From NCBI GenBank assembly GCA_025175895.1, contig CM046000.1, positions 40,150,720-40,214,719 on the forward strand: DNA of 64,000 nt, written 5' to 3'. Below the pieces are notes generated by a model. That model made no database searches. It had not been told where the DNA came from and saw nothing but the letters and a program-made list of their open reading frames with translations. This stretch comes from Wurfbainia villosa (taxonomy: Eukaryota > Streptophyta > Magnoliopsida > Zingiberales > Zingiberaceae). A program made the position numbers and the translations under genes. The first letter of the stretch is position 1. Each line of letters opens with the position of its first letter. Positions 10,659-21,718 of this stretch are shown piece after piece.

Positions 10659-10999
10659 TTAAAAACAAGAAGAAGAACGAAAAGAATCTTGCAAAACACA
10701 CACGAAAGAATATTCCAAGACTTTCGTCTTGGATTAGTAGTCTTGAGAAGTAAAAAGATATATAAAATGTAACTTGCAAAAGAAATAAACAATCAAATGC
10801 GAATGTCGTTGAAGTTCGGAGGACAACCTTACTCGGATCTAACGAAGGACAACCTTATCCGGATCCTAAAGCCTCTAATGCAATTCTATATGTAGGAGAA
10901 GATAAGCAAGTGAAATAATTATACGAAAACAGAAATAAATAAATAAAAATCTGTAAAAAAGAAAAACAAAGCTAGATTGGTGGTTTCACCGAATCTTAG

Positions 11000-11017
11000 C
11001 GCCGACTCGATACCAAT
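11000..11017 (-). other. Element B primer-binding site, degenerate
   Basis: Right after the LTR end on the minus strand: ATTGGTATCGAGTCGGCG. It resembles the initiator tRNA-Met site TTGGTATCAGAGC but has changes in its second half. Confidence 0.7.
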
Positions 11018-12366
11018 TGTTGGATCGAAAGTGTCGCTAGAGGGGTGAATAAGCGATACTGATGTCGTTAAAAACTTTTGCAATAAGTAAAAAGCAAGTA
11101 GAGAATGCACAGTGAAATATAAAGTAGACAAGATATTTTTACGTGGTTCACAATCTTTCGATTGCTAATCCACGGCCCTAGTGATCCTTGATCACGTCAC
11201 GGAGGGCAATTCACTAAAACCACTCCTCCTCGTTGGAGGTAGAACCGATTACAAAAGAAATCAAGGCAAAGGGACACTCCCCCTTTCCTTGTTACGATTA
11301 AAGCACAAAGACAATTTAAAGAAGTAGAACTTAAATAAATATACCGACAACTCTTATAAGTAGAAGATGTAGCTTTCGTTGTCGGCGACACTTCGTCGTA
11401 GCAAATGTGAGTAGTAGTAGCGGCGTTACGACGGCGTGTTGAGAGCTCTTGATTTCTTGTCTTTGCTTGGAGTGAACATGTCTATTTATGGATATTGATC
11501 TATGAATTTAGACATAGGTAGTGTCCAAGGTGAGGTTCTTATCCCAACTCAAGGATGAGGTGTTTCATCCAACCACCTTGTGCCACCTCCAACCTTCTTG
11601 TGCGCCAACTCAAGGATGAGGTGTTTCATCCAACCACCTTGTGCCGGCGCCAACTTGAGGATGAGGTGTTTCATCCAACCACCTTGTGCCACCTCCAACC
11701 TTCTTGTGCGCCAACTCAAGGATGAGGTGTTTCATCCAACCACCTTGTGCCACCTCCAACCTCCTTGGGCGCCAACTTGTTGGAGCCATTCAACTTGTGC
11801 CACATCATGGGAGCCAACCATCTTGTGCCAACTCACCTTATTTTGGGCGTCCACCACAAGGAAGCTTGGTGATGGTTTGGATGTCCACCTTGATGCCACA
11901 TCACCCTTTGTACCAAAACACGAGTCAAGTCCAAATTCACCCTTGAAATTCGAGCTCTTCTCGATTTGGAACTTGACTAGTAGTTGGTATTTGTAGTCAA
12001 AGGGTTTTGGGCTATGATACAAGTTAGCTTAAAATATAAATCGATGGTTCTAACCATCGATCTCGACCTAGACCTTCCATTGGAGGTATTGGGTCGGATC
12101 TACGCTTAACGACCTTGCTTCGCTTTCACACGAGCTTACCTTGTAGCCTCGCTTCCGGTCTTCACCCGAGTACCTCGGCTTCCTCCGAAGTCCCTCTGGC
12201 GTTGCCCGACCACCTCGGTTCCCACCGGGTGTCGCAGACCTTCCGCTCAACTTTAGCATTTCTGCACACTTAATTGAGCTCGTAAGATAACAAATATACC
12301 CTTAACTATTGAGCCTTTTGCCATAATCAAAATACCGGTTCGACTTTGGTGCCCACTGCACCAACA
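11018..12366 (-). repeat. Element B 5' LTR, complete
   Basis: Bounded by TGTTGGTGC (at 12366, minus strand) and CGATCCAACA (to 11018), 1349 bp. It holds four copies of the 61-bp unit (GGATGAGG at 11553, 11614, 11659, 11720), a TATA-like box near 11482 and the U5 hairpin at 11034-11056. Open frames across it are repeats in translation, not genes. Confidence 0.9.
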
Positions 12367-13305
12367 GATGATATTATTTTCGGAACCACCAACTCAATCC
12401 TACTAAATGAGTTCATTTCACTTATGGAAAGTGAATTTGAAATGAATTTAGTAGGTGAGTTAAGTTTCTTTTTAGGTCTACAAATTAAACAAACTAAAGA
12501 TGGAATATACCTACATCAACGCAAATATACTAGGGAATTAATTAAACGCTTTGGAATGCAAGACGCTAAAATTATTAATACCCCAATGGCAACTAATGTG
12601 AATATAGAAGAAGATGTAATCGGAAATTCAATTGATTTAAAATACTATAGGAGCATAATAGGGAGTCTCCTTTACCTAACTGCAAGCCGACCTGATATCT
12701 TATTTGCAGTAAGTATGTGCGCAAGGTTTCAATCCTATGCCAAGGAGTCTCACCTAACTCTAGTCAAGCGTATCCTTAGATATCTAAAGGGTAGACTTAA
12801 TGTCGGTATTTGGTATCCTAGATATACCGAGTTCGAACTAACCGGCTACTCCGATTCGGACTATGTCGGTAGTAAGCTCGATAGAAAGAGTACGAGTGGT
12901 TGTTGTCAACTTCTCGGCTTGAATCTAGTGAGTTCGTGCAGTAGGAAGCAATACTGTGTTGCTTTATCTACCACCGAAGCCGAATACATCGCGATGGGTG
13001 AGTGTGTCACGCAGCTTCTTTGGATGAAGCACACTCTCTACGACTTTAAGTTAGACTTTACGAATAGTAAACTTCACGTAGATAACATTAGTTCAATTAA
13101 TCTTACAAAGAATCCGATATGTCACTCTAGGACCAAACATATAGAGGTCAAACACCATTTCATTCGAGAACATGTGGCCAACGGAGCCATACAACTCGAA
13201 TACGTCGAATCAAAGTCTAACTTAGCAGACCTATTTACTAAACCCCAACCTGAAGTCGAATTTAGTCTATTAAGACGAAAATTAGGCATGTGCGTAGTAG
13301 AATAG
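12367..13305 (+). pseudogene. Fragment C RT palm end and intact RNase H
   Basis: An uninterrupted frame of 312 codons from DDIIFGTTN to CVVE and a TAG stop. The RT part keeps the catalytic Asp pair (without its Tyr-Val), FFLGLQIKQ and TPMATN. The RNase H has all four acidic residues in place: YSDSDY, TTEAEY, HVDNIS and NLADLFTK. The frame stays open about 7 codons back into the LTR of B, giving a chance fusion that starts at a TTG. This is the best-preserved RNase H here, but 5'-truncated and so presumably non-functional. Confidence 0.85.
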
Positions 13306-14223
13306 GAACTTGCAAATTATATTTTCTTACTACTATTTCTTAACTTTCATTTTTTATGGAACTAGTATAGGACATACCTTAGATATCATGCACCTATAGA
13401 TTTAAGGAGCCAATACATCTCACAACACATAGGACTAATGTGTTTGTGTACTTAGCCACGTAGATGGGCGTGAGATGTTAGGACCTTACTCACAGTTCGG
13501 ATGTAGAGCTAGTGCATCGCTATGAACCACGGAGTATAATCATACATACTAACCGACTCTGACCAGGACTGGTTGATCTTTCATATCAATCAAGCCAAAT
13601 ATGAGTCAAACATCTTATAGATGAACTTATTTTCAGTATATTATTTTTAAAATAATGTGGAACATGCTTGGACTTTAAATTTAACACTTATTTTTGTTTT
13701 CCACACACACACTCACTCTTTTCGATATATGGCAAAAGGGGGAGAAAAAGGCCAAAGTTAAGGGGTCAAAATTTTTTTTGATAACTTAACTCTTACTTTA
13801 TATTTAAACCAAAAGTTAACTTTAAGTTTTTAAAACTTATTAAAGGCCAAGTTAAGAGAATTCTTAACTTAAACATATTTGTGGCGTCAACGTTTTACTT
13901 ATTTTTTATTATGCCCTTAATGTTTTACTTAAGGGGGAGAAAGGGCCAAGTTAAGAAGAACTCTTAACTTAAACGTTTTACTAAGGCCAACTTTAAGTAA
14001 TGTTAATTACTTAAAGAAACCCTCAAAGGGGAGGATTAAGGTCTTTCTTCAAGACTCACCCTCGGTCAAGGGTGAGGTTTCCTCAAGGAGGAGTACTTGA
14101 AGAAAATCCTTACTACTCCAACTTAATCTGCTTTATTTCTTGTTTCTAATGCACATTATTCTTCATGCTTGCTATTTACTTAACTTTGTATGTGGGTTTG
14201 CCATAAATCAAAAAGGGGGAGAT
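13306..14223 (+). other. Fragment C 3' UTR with polypurine tracts
   Basis: Non-coding. AAAAGGGGGAGAAA near 13735, AAGGGGGAGAAAGG near 13931, AAAGGGGAGG near 14025 and AAAAAGGGGGAGAT at the LTR edge (about 14210). No envelope-type ORF. Confidence 0.75.
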
Positions 14224-14469
14224 TGTTGGTGCAGTAGGCACCTAAGTCGAACCTGAGTTTTGATTATAGCAAACGATACAAAGTTAAGCTCATGTCGTTA
14301 TCTCACGAGCTGAATCGAGTGTGCAGAAGATTGCTATAGCTAGAGCTAAAGGCTAGCGACACCCGGAGGAAGACGCTGTGGTCGGGCGACACCGGGAGGA
14401 CATCGGAGGGAGCCGAAGGAATCAGGTGGAGACCGAAAGCAAGGCTTCAAAGGTAAATGTTGAGGTAAG
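14224..14469 (+). repeat. Fragment C 3' LTR, first 246 bp
   Basis: Begins TGTTGGTGCAGTAGGCACC after the PPT and parallels the start of the LTRs of H read on their own strand. It stops where the D LTR begins (TGTTGGGTTT at 14470). Confidence 0.85.
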
Positions 14470-16630
14470 TGTTGGGTTTCCGGCACCGCGGCGTGTGTGT
14501 GTTCGATCACGTTTCGTAAATATGAACGCAGTGGAAGCAATAAAAATAATAAATCTACATTTATTACAACACACACATCACACGTATGCATAGTACAACA
14601 AGTGTAGACATAACCGTAAATTTAAATTTGCAATAAAAGCAAATTTAACTACGTTACACCTTTCGTATTACGTGTAGCGGGAACGGCATCAACCGGAACG
14701 ATCCTCGCTAGAATCGTCTCTATCTGTATCCACGCCGAGTATCCTTAGGATGACTTCGCTAAGCCACGAGCTTCATCTTCGTACGGGTTACTAGCCTCGT
14801 GTTGAAGACGACGTGATCGAGAGATGATCACGATCCGAATCCAAATTCGGATCCAAAACGAGTCCTCAAAACTCGCTTCCGGAGAGGTATTCGTCAACCG
14901 ATTGGCCGAATCGCCGTCCTCCACCTCAGAGGATTACCGGAGATCGAATCCCGGTAAGTTAGCGCTGTCGGGCTCTAACCCGTCGTCAAAGCGACGCTCG
15001 GCGAAGGAGAAGCTGTCAGAAAACTGGACAGCTTGGTGGAAGGAGTAGGCGCCGGCCAACAAAGGAAGCCAAGTGCTCACCTTTTCACCGAAGCCTAGGA
15101 AGATCACCGGAGGGTCGCCGGAGGATCACCGGCTGAAGCTTGGACGTCGGCAAGGAGTTGGACTGCGGCACAAGGGCTGGGCGGCAAGCTAGGGTTGGCG
15201 AGTCTCCAAGGAGAGGTGGGCGGCAACCTTTGCTAGGGTTTTGGATTAGGCCTTAATTATCCCTTAAGCCCTCTTTTATAGAGAACTAATTCTCTTAATG
15301 GTTATTAGATCATAACCATTAGGCCCGTTAACCCGCTCCATTAAGATAAGTTAAAATAAACCAAACCATGATGGTTTATTTTAAGTTAAAACGAACCGAA
15401 CCAACTTTTGGTTCATTCGTTTAAAATAAACCAAACCCTTTGGTTTATTCTCCTCCATTGGATTAGAACCAAACCATTTTGGTTCATCCATTACGTCTTC
15501 ATAAGACTCGGCCCATCCACACTTCCATTGCGACTGAAACGATTTCATGCTCGCTTTATGTTTGGTCCAACCAAACCTAGTTTCTCTCGGTCAGAGAATC
15601 CCATTCTCAAGCTCGTTTTAAATCCTTTGGATTACGCTCGTTGTGCGTGTGACCAAATAGGTTCTCGGTTTATGTTGGCCGTCTATAATTAACCATTAAT
15701 TATAGAACGATCATGAGTGGCACCTAGTAGTACATCATGATCCCCAAATAACCGAAAAGATCAACGGTTGATCCAGAACTATTTCTGAAACCCTTCAGTA
15801 GCTCGAATGAATCGTGCCCCATTCCCTTCACTCATCTTATACCCACTTGGTTCAGGACATGGTCTATAGTGTCAGTCCCCACTAGGCTGACTACGTCACA
15901 CCTAGCCCAAGTATTATTTCCTCGTACTACGGATTCTAGTTACTCTACTTGTATCGAAGAGTACCTTACTCTAAACACGTAATGCTTTGGCCAAAGACTT
16001 TAGTAACAATCCGACGAGAGGCCATGGGTATACATCTCCTCGCAAGGAGTGGTGAATCCTTTATAGGCTATTCAAACACCTTCGATCACTTCGACTTATA
16101 CCCAATCATCCCGGGTCCACATCTCCTTAAAGATGTTTGCTTAAGATGTCAAAGCATAAGTCTCCATGATCAAGATGACTTGAATACCGCAAGTCAAAGG
16201 AACATCGTACTTAAGCCACAGTAAGAACTTCATTGACATATCTATATATGCAGAGAACCATATGAAGTCTTACGGCTGGTCACTCCAATGAACTAGTTAC
16301 CATAACTAACATCCACGATTAACTCTGGACATCACTATGTCTCCAGCCAGTGAGAATCAGCTACTTGGATACACCAAGGAGTATACCTCGTGCTAGTCTC
16401 GACGGAATTGATGGTGTCCAAATCCATCAATTCATCGACTAGGGATAATTCCGATACATCACAATTACACATGTAGAGATACTCACTAGTTGTGATCCAA
16501 TCACAAATTCTCTCATGCTGTGAATCGTATCGTGGACATTCAGTAAATGAGTTTAAGATCCAATCAAATACATAAAACATGTATACTCAAATAGTGAATC
16601 TTCATTTATCATATAAATGGTTCATACATA
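14470..16630 (-). repeat. Element D: long LTR fragment
   Basis: On the plus strand it begins TGTTGGGTTTCCGGCACC and is colinear with the 2222-bp LTR of D' (52598-54819), lacking only the last 190 bp or so. It is therefore the U5-side end and body of a minus-strand LTR without its start. The right edge shares TAAG with the E1 leader, suggesting a microhomology join. It may be a solo LTR that was later truncated, or an LTR of a deleted element. ORFs crossing it are not supported by any recognisable domain. Confidence 0.8.
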
Positions 16631-17150
16631 AGTGGGAGAGGGAATTTTTAAAATTCCCACGGCCTCCATTACGATTTGACAAGTGATGCAAACAAACTTG
16701 CGCATCGGCTCTGAGTGCCTTCCTCCCCATCGGTTGAGTTTGTTTGCGGATCACAAGGTCGAATATGGTTATATGAAATTATTAAGGAGCGTGTGTACTT
16801 GCCCATCGTAAGGCACATAACCCAAGATAATTACCTTGGTACCGAGTAATGGTGAACACTTAGATACAAATATAAGTATCCTCCCCATCGGAGTCACTTC
16901 TTTTATTTGTAGGGCCGAAGAGAAACCAACTATTATTGTTACTTGTCAAAAAGTTAGGTTGATAAGATAGTAAAATTAATGGGTACACCTCCTCTTACAA
17001 ATGTTGAGTTCGTATTCGTCCACACTATCGTGGCATACGATATTCTCGGTGCTTTGAGGTGTTGGTTGATTTTAAAATTTTATTGTTTGAGGAATCAATA
17101 ATTTTTTGAAATCTACAGTAATGATCTATGTGATTCTTAGGATTTTCAAA
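16629..17150 (+). other. E1 5' leader with two conserved hairpins
   Basis: Non-coding leader of the E family. It starts AAGTGGGAGAGG, a PPT-like run. A near-perfect palindrome GGGAATTTTTAAAATTCCC lies at 16640-16658, and a six-pair hairpin TATCGT-GGCAT-ACGATA at 17026-17042. The second is conserved in F (31226) and G (59573). Such elements near gag could serve packaging or dimerisation, but this is inference. Confidence 0.7.
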
Positions 17151-17502
17151 ATTGACTTTAAGTCCACTTGCTTTGATACTAAAGGAAAATAAACTTACTG
17201 TACAAAATTATGATGATTGGAAAAGAATCTAGATATTGTCTTATCTGCTAAGGAGTACAAGTATGCACTCTTCGAAGTGTGTCCTCAAGCCATGGTTGCT
17301 CAAAAAGGTTTCTATTTCTAAGCCGAAAGGCAAGAAGAAGGAGAAACAAGGTAGAGCAAAGGTGGTGGGAGGATCTCAGGGAGGAGTGAAGAAGCCGAAA
17401 GGCAAGTACTTCACTTACAAGCAGGATGGACTTTGGAAGAAGGACTGTCCCAATCCAAAGCAGAACAAAGATATATCCTTTGGACAAGTCGTTGGAACAT
17501 GA
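17151..17502 (+). pseudogene. E1 gag, internally deleted
   Basis: A start resembling MTLSPLALILKENKLT (about 17152) is followed by DDWKRI, then LFE(V)CPQAMVAQK. Compared with F (31350-31761 plus 46355-46760), about 470 bp of the gag core are missing at this join. After it comes a basic stretch (SKPKGKKKEKQG) and a damaged zinc knuckle YFTYKQDGLWKKDCPN, in which Cys and His ligands are replaced. G has the same deletion. Confidence 0.8.
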
Positions 17503-20407
17503 TTAGCGGTGTTATCTACTAGCACCTAGTGTGTAGATACGGGAGCCACTAATCATGTCTACAATACTTTGCAAGGGTTCCAGGAAACCAGACGACTAGC
17601 TAAAGGGGAGATTATCATTTACATGGGCAATGCCATGAAGGTGGCGGCTATTGCAGTGGGAGAAGTTTTATTTATCTCTTGAGAAAAATAAAACTTAGGT
17701 TCTGGAAAATTCCCTTTATGTACCTTTATTTAGAAAGAACTTAGTTTAAGTTTCTAAATTGTTTATGGATGGATATTCTATTTCTTTTAATGATAGAGTT
17801 GTTATAAGAAGGAATAGGGACATTATCTGTTCAGGTGCATTGATAGGAAATTTATACACACTTGAACGACAACCTCCCACGATGCAAATTGAAGTTAATA
17901 ACTCATCTTCTAATTCCAATAATAGAAAAGAACCTTCGAAGATGAACCAAACATATATTTGGCATCTTAGGCTTGGTCACATTAACCTAAGAAGAATTTG
18001 ACGGTTGATAGCTGATGGACCTTTGGGTTCATTAGTGGTGGAGGATCTCCCAACCTGTGAATCTTGCATGGATGGTAAGATTACCAAGAGGCCTTTTAAG
18101 GCCAAGGGGTATAGAGCCGAAGATGTGTTAGAATTGGTTCATTCTGATTTGTGTGGTCCTATGTCTATCCAGGCTAGAGGTTGTTTTGAGTATTTCGTCT
18201 CTTTCATAGACGATTATTCAAGATATGGATGATACTACGATTTGATCGTGGTGGAGAGTACCTCTTGGGAGAGTTTAGGAACTACTTATCAGAGTCTGGG
18301 ATTCAATCCCAATTGACTGCACCTGGCACACCCCAACAGAACGGTGTAGCAGAGCAAAGGAATAAGACTCTTATGGAGATGGTTAGATCGATGATGAGTT
18401 ATTTTGACTTGCCAGATTCGTTCTGGGGACATGCTCTAGATACGACGGTGTACATTCTGAACTTGGTTCCATCTAAATCAGTGCCTTCTACTCCCACAGA
18501 GTTGTGGACTGGGCGAAAGCCTAGTCTAAGACATATTCGGAAATGGGGGAGTCCAGCACATGTGCGGAAGGCAGATGCTGGTAAGTTGAAACCTCGTACA
18601 GAAGTACGCATGTTCCTTGGCTATCCCAGGGGAACGAAGGGTGGATTGTTTTATAGTCCTAGAGATCAGAGGGTGATCGTTAGCACGAATGCCAGATTTC
18701 TAGAGGAAGACTATGTGATGAGCCACAAGCCCAAGAGTAAAATTGTTCTGGAGGAGTTAAAAGGGGAAGTCACTTCTTTAGTACCACCGGTACAAGAGGA
18801 TATACCACATCTCACTGCACCGTGTGTCACAGAGGATACACAGGTGATACCTCGCCGTAGTGGGAGGGTTGTGAGACAGCCTGATAGATTCATGTTCTTG
18901 GATTAATCTTTTGATTTGGTCCCTGGCAAACATGAACCTGATCCCTGGATATATGATGAGGCAATCCAAGATAAAGATGCAGTATCTTGGCAAAGTGCAA
19001 TGGATTCTGAGATTGAATCTATGGATTCAAATTAGGTCTGAGAGCTAGTAGAACCACCCGATGGTGTAAAAAATATTAGATGCAAGTGGATCTACAAGAG
19101 AAAGAGAGGAATAGATTAGAAGGTTGAGACCTTCAAAGCGAGGCTTGTTGCGAAAGGGTATACTCAGAAAGAGGGTATCGATTATGAGGAGGCCTTTTCG
19201 CCTTTAGCCATGCTTAAGTCTATCCGGATTCTCTTATGCATAGCAGCTCATATGGATTATGAGGTGTGGCAGATGGATGTTAAGACAGCTTTCCTTAATG
19301 GAAGTCTTGAGGAAAACATCTACATGAAGCAACCAGAGGGATTCATTGCTAAGGGTAAAGAGCATCTGGTATGTAAGCTTAATCGGTCCATTTATGGATT
19401 TAAACAAGCTTCGAGGTCTTGGAACATCCGCTTTGATGAGGTGATCCAGTCTTATGGATTTATTCAATGTCCGGATGAGTCTTGTGTATACAAGAGATGT
19501 GACAGAAACATAGTGTTATTTCTTGTACTATACGTAGATAATATTTTATTGATTGGCAACAATATCAAGGTGTTATCGGACGTAAGGGTATGATTGTCCA
19601 AACAGTTTGATATGAAGGACTTGGGAGAGGTGGGACACATCCTTGGGATCAAGGTTATAAGGGATCGCAGGAAAAGGATGTTGTGCATATCCCAAACTTC
19701 ATACATAGACATGATTATAGAGCATTTTAGCATGCAGAACTTCAAGAAGGGTTTTCTACCTTTTAGGCATGGAGTTCCTTTATCTAAGTAGATGTGTCCT
19801 AGATTATCTTAGGAGATAGAGGAGATGAAGGCGGTTTCTTATGCTTCGGCAGTAGGAAGCCTCATGTATGCAATGCTCTGTACGAGACCAGATATCTTCT
19901 TTGCCATGGGTATGGTCAGCAGATATCAAAGTAATCCAGGGCAGGGACATTGGAGTACGGTAAAGCATAAATTGAAGTACCGTAGAAGGGCTAGGCATTA
20001 TATGCTGGTTTACCGGGTAGACCAATTACTCCATGTGGGTTACACGGATTCCGACTTCCAATCTGATAGGGATAACAGTTAGTCTACCTCAGGTTTTGTG
20101 TTTACTTTGGGAGGTGGAGCCATTGTATGGAGGAGTGTCAAGCAGAAATGCATGGCAGACTCCACCATGGAAGCTGAGTATGTGGCAGCCTATGAGGCGG
20201 CCAAAGAAGCTGTGTGGCTCAGGAACTTTCTGATGAACTTGGATGTGATTCCTGGTTTTCCAAGAACTATCACTATTTATTGTGATAATAATGGTGCAGT
20301 TGCAAACTCGATGGAAACACGAGCTCATAAGGCAAGTAAAGACATAGAGCGCAAGTACTACCTGATACGAGAAATTGTAAAGGAGGTAGAAGTTGTTGTA
20401 GCCAAGG
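17503..20407 (+). pseudogene. E1 pol: protease, integrase, RT, RNase H, multiply broken
   Basis: Protease: CVDTGATNHV near 17530 with the preceding Trp changed to a stop. Pre-integrase: WHLRLGHINL (about 17960). Integrase: VLELVHSDLCGPM has the first Asp, then a 91-bp frameshifting deletion after DDYSRYG (about 18230), then RFDRGGEYL and NGVAEQRNKT. RT: VRLVAKGYTQKEG-type motifs, WQMDVKTAFLNG (about 19270), active site YVDN (Asp to Asn) near 19535. RNase H: TDSDFQSD, STMEAEY, YCDNNGA. Stops at 17999, 18230, 19033, 19113, 19591 and others. It ends in EVEVVVAK where the truncated LTR begins. Confidence 0.85.
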
Positions 20408-20500
20408 TCCATGGGTGGCCAAGATCCAACTCCTCCTCATGGTCCCTAATGTAGCCTATTAGCACCTCATGAAGCTTAGATCCAATGGATGACAACAAAA

Positions 20501-20608
20501 CTCTAGATCCAAAGGTAGAGATTAAATCTCTAGATCCGACGGTTGAGATTAAATCTCTAGATCCGACGGTTGAGATTAAATCCCTAGAACCAATGGAGGA
20601 GATTAAAT
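20501..20608 (+). repeat. 27-bp tandem array upstream of TATA (four copies)
   Basis: Four exact-length units start at 20501, 20528, 20555 and 20582; each runs CTCTAGATCC...GAGATTAAAT, with the central two identical. The array ends about 17 bp before the TATA box, as expected of a U3 enhancer. Confidence 0.95.
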
Positions 20609-20623
20609 CATTGATTGAGCCCA

Positions 20624-20638
20624 ACTCTATAAATAGAG
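20624..20638 (+). promoter_or_regulatory. TATA box of E-type LTR
   Basis: CTCTATAAATAGAG, a strong plant TATA consensus, follows the 27-bp array. It recurs at about 26533. In G the equivalent is CTCTATAAAAGGG (about 57476 and 63924). Confidence 0.75.
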
Positions 20639-21718
20639 ATCATGAAGTGGGTGGCAAGAAGAGCATGGCTTAAGGGGATTAGGGTTTGCTTCCTTTGGAG
20701 GCTAGGAATCCTGGTTTGTTTAGGATTAGGTTTGGGTGGATAGGGTTTTGGGAGCTATGGGCGGGTGGCAACTCAAGGAGGAGTTTTTCTTCTTCCTCCT
20801 AAGGTGTGGCCGGTTCCTTCATCTTCCCTCTACCTTGGCTTGTGCTCATCCTAATCTTCTTCCCCACTTCCATGGCCGGCCATAAGGAGAGCTAGGATTA
20901 GGGTTTGGAGGCTTACGGTTTAGGAGGCTTGGGTGACACCAAATAAGAAAGTAGTTTGCTTTCTTCTTCCTCTCCTTTAGTTGCCGGCGCCCACAGCCCT
21001 TTCCCAGCCCTTGGCTCGCATCCAAAGACCCCTTCTCCTTCTCCTTAGGTGGTGGAAACAAGATATAGAGCTTTCCCTTGGTGTCTTGGCCAGTTTCCAC
21101 CATTATCTCCTTCTCCTTGTTGGCCGGCGGCAAGCATTCTCCTTGTTGCTTGTTGGTTGGCTATAGGAAGGAGAAGAGCTTTGTTTCTATTCTTCCTCTT
21201 GCTTTGGAAAAGCAAGGAAGGAAGATTTGTGATCTAGGAGCTTCGACTTTTGGTAGAGCGTCGCCCACACGACGTCCGAAAGGAGGAAGGTCATACATTA
21301 GAAGATCGAGAGGTATATCAATTCTCTAATTTTTATATGTTACATGTTTGTATTTGTTTTTCAACTATGAGCATGATATAAATCTGTATATGGATAAATA
21401 ATACTTGGATCCCGAGCATAAATACAAAAACCGGTGATCCAGACATCGTCTATTCCGTGGCTACTCGTAGAATAGAGGTTGGTCGCTTGAACAACTTGTT
21501 TGTTCAAGTGACCTCTCTAAACAAATAGCACGATGATGACTTGGTTGTTTGGGCAATCCTTTTTGTCTAGGATTAAATTTTTTTAATCCGGGGACATCGA
21601 GGGGTTCACCATTAACAAACGACCAAAGTGAAGTGGGAAGCGAAGTTTCCCCTCACGGACTCGATAAGCAAAACCATTAAATTGGTATGAGAGCTTCCGG
21701 GGCAAAAAACCCCTTCAA

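Larger units (their letters stand above)
3674..12366 (-). mobile_element. Element B: near full-length Sirevirus-like copia element
   Basis: Read on the minus strand: 5' LTR (12366-11018), degenerate primer-binding site, gag (10658 down to 9089), a spacer of about 0.5 kb, protease/pre-integrase and integrase, a linker with coding repeats, RT, RNase H (to 5550), 3' UTR, PPT and a 3' LTR (4792-3674). The 3' LTR lacks the last 228 bp of U5 where it meets element A. All coding parts are broken. The right end abuts fragment C inside its RT active-site codons, so B probably inserted into C; the other half of C is not found. Confidence 0.85.
12367..14469 (+). mobile_element. Fragment C: 3' third of a Sirevirus-like element
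   Basis: Starts abruptly at the Asp-Asp codons of the RT active site, next to the LTR end of B, and continues through RNase H, 3' UTR, PPT and the first 246 bp of its 3' LTR. The LTR start and 3' UTR resemble element H more than A or B, so C belongs to the H subfamily. Its 5' part is not found in the window. Confidence 0.85.
20408..21717 (+). repeat. E1/E2 shared LTR, lacking its first 835 bp
   Basis: Colinear with 26316-27625 of the complete LTR. The left join, in shared TCCATGGG, fuses RNase H of E1 directly to mid-LTR and removes the PPT and the LTR start. It includes the 27-bp array, TATA box and the hairpin GGATTAAA/TTTAATCC (21570-21589). It ends CCCCTTCA before the PBS of E2, with an extra PBS-like copy (TTGGTATGAGAGC, 21682-21694) inside. 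Confidence 0.85.

Noticed and set aside
11580..11996. Cys/Pro-rich repeat protein (MPPPT, RMRCFIQPPCATS) in LTRs, also at 2686-3043 and 3983-4408
   Set aside because: It is a translation of the 61-bp LTR array. 61 is not a multiple of three, so the frame rotates between units, which argues against coding.
18929..20400. Ty3/gypsy or pararetrovirus origin of the RT fragments
   Set aside because: Integrase precedes RT, and the motifs (YVDD with MDVKTAFLNG, initiator Met PBS) are copia-type; no movement-protein or gypsy-order feature is seen.
20501..20608. CRISPR-like regular repeat
   Set aside because: Units are directly adjacent with no unique spacers, in a plant LTR.
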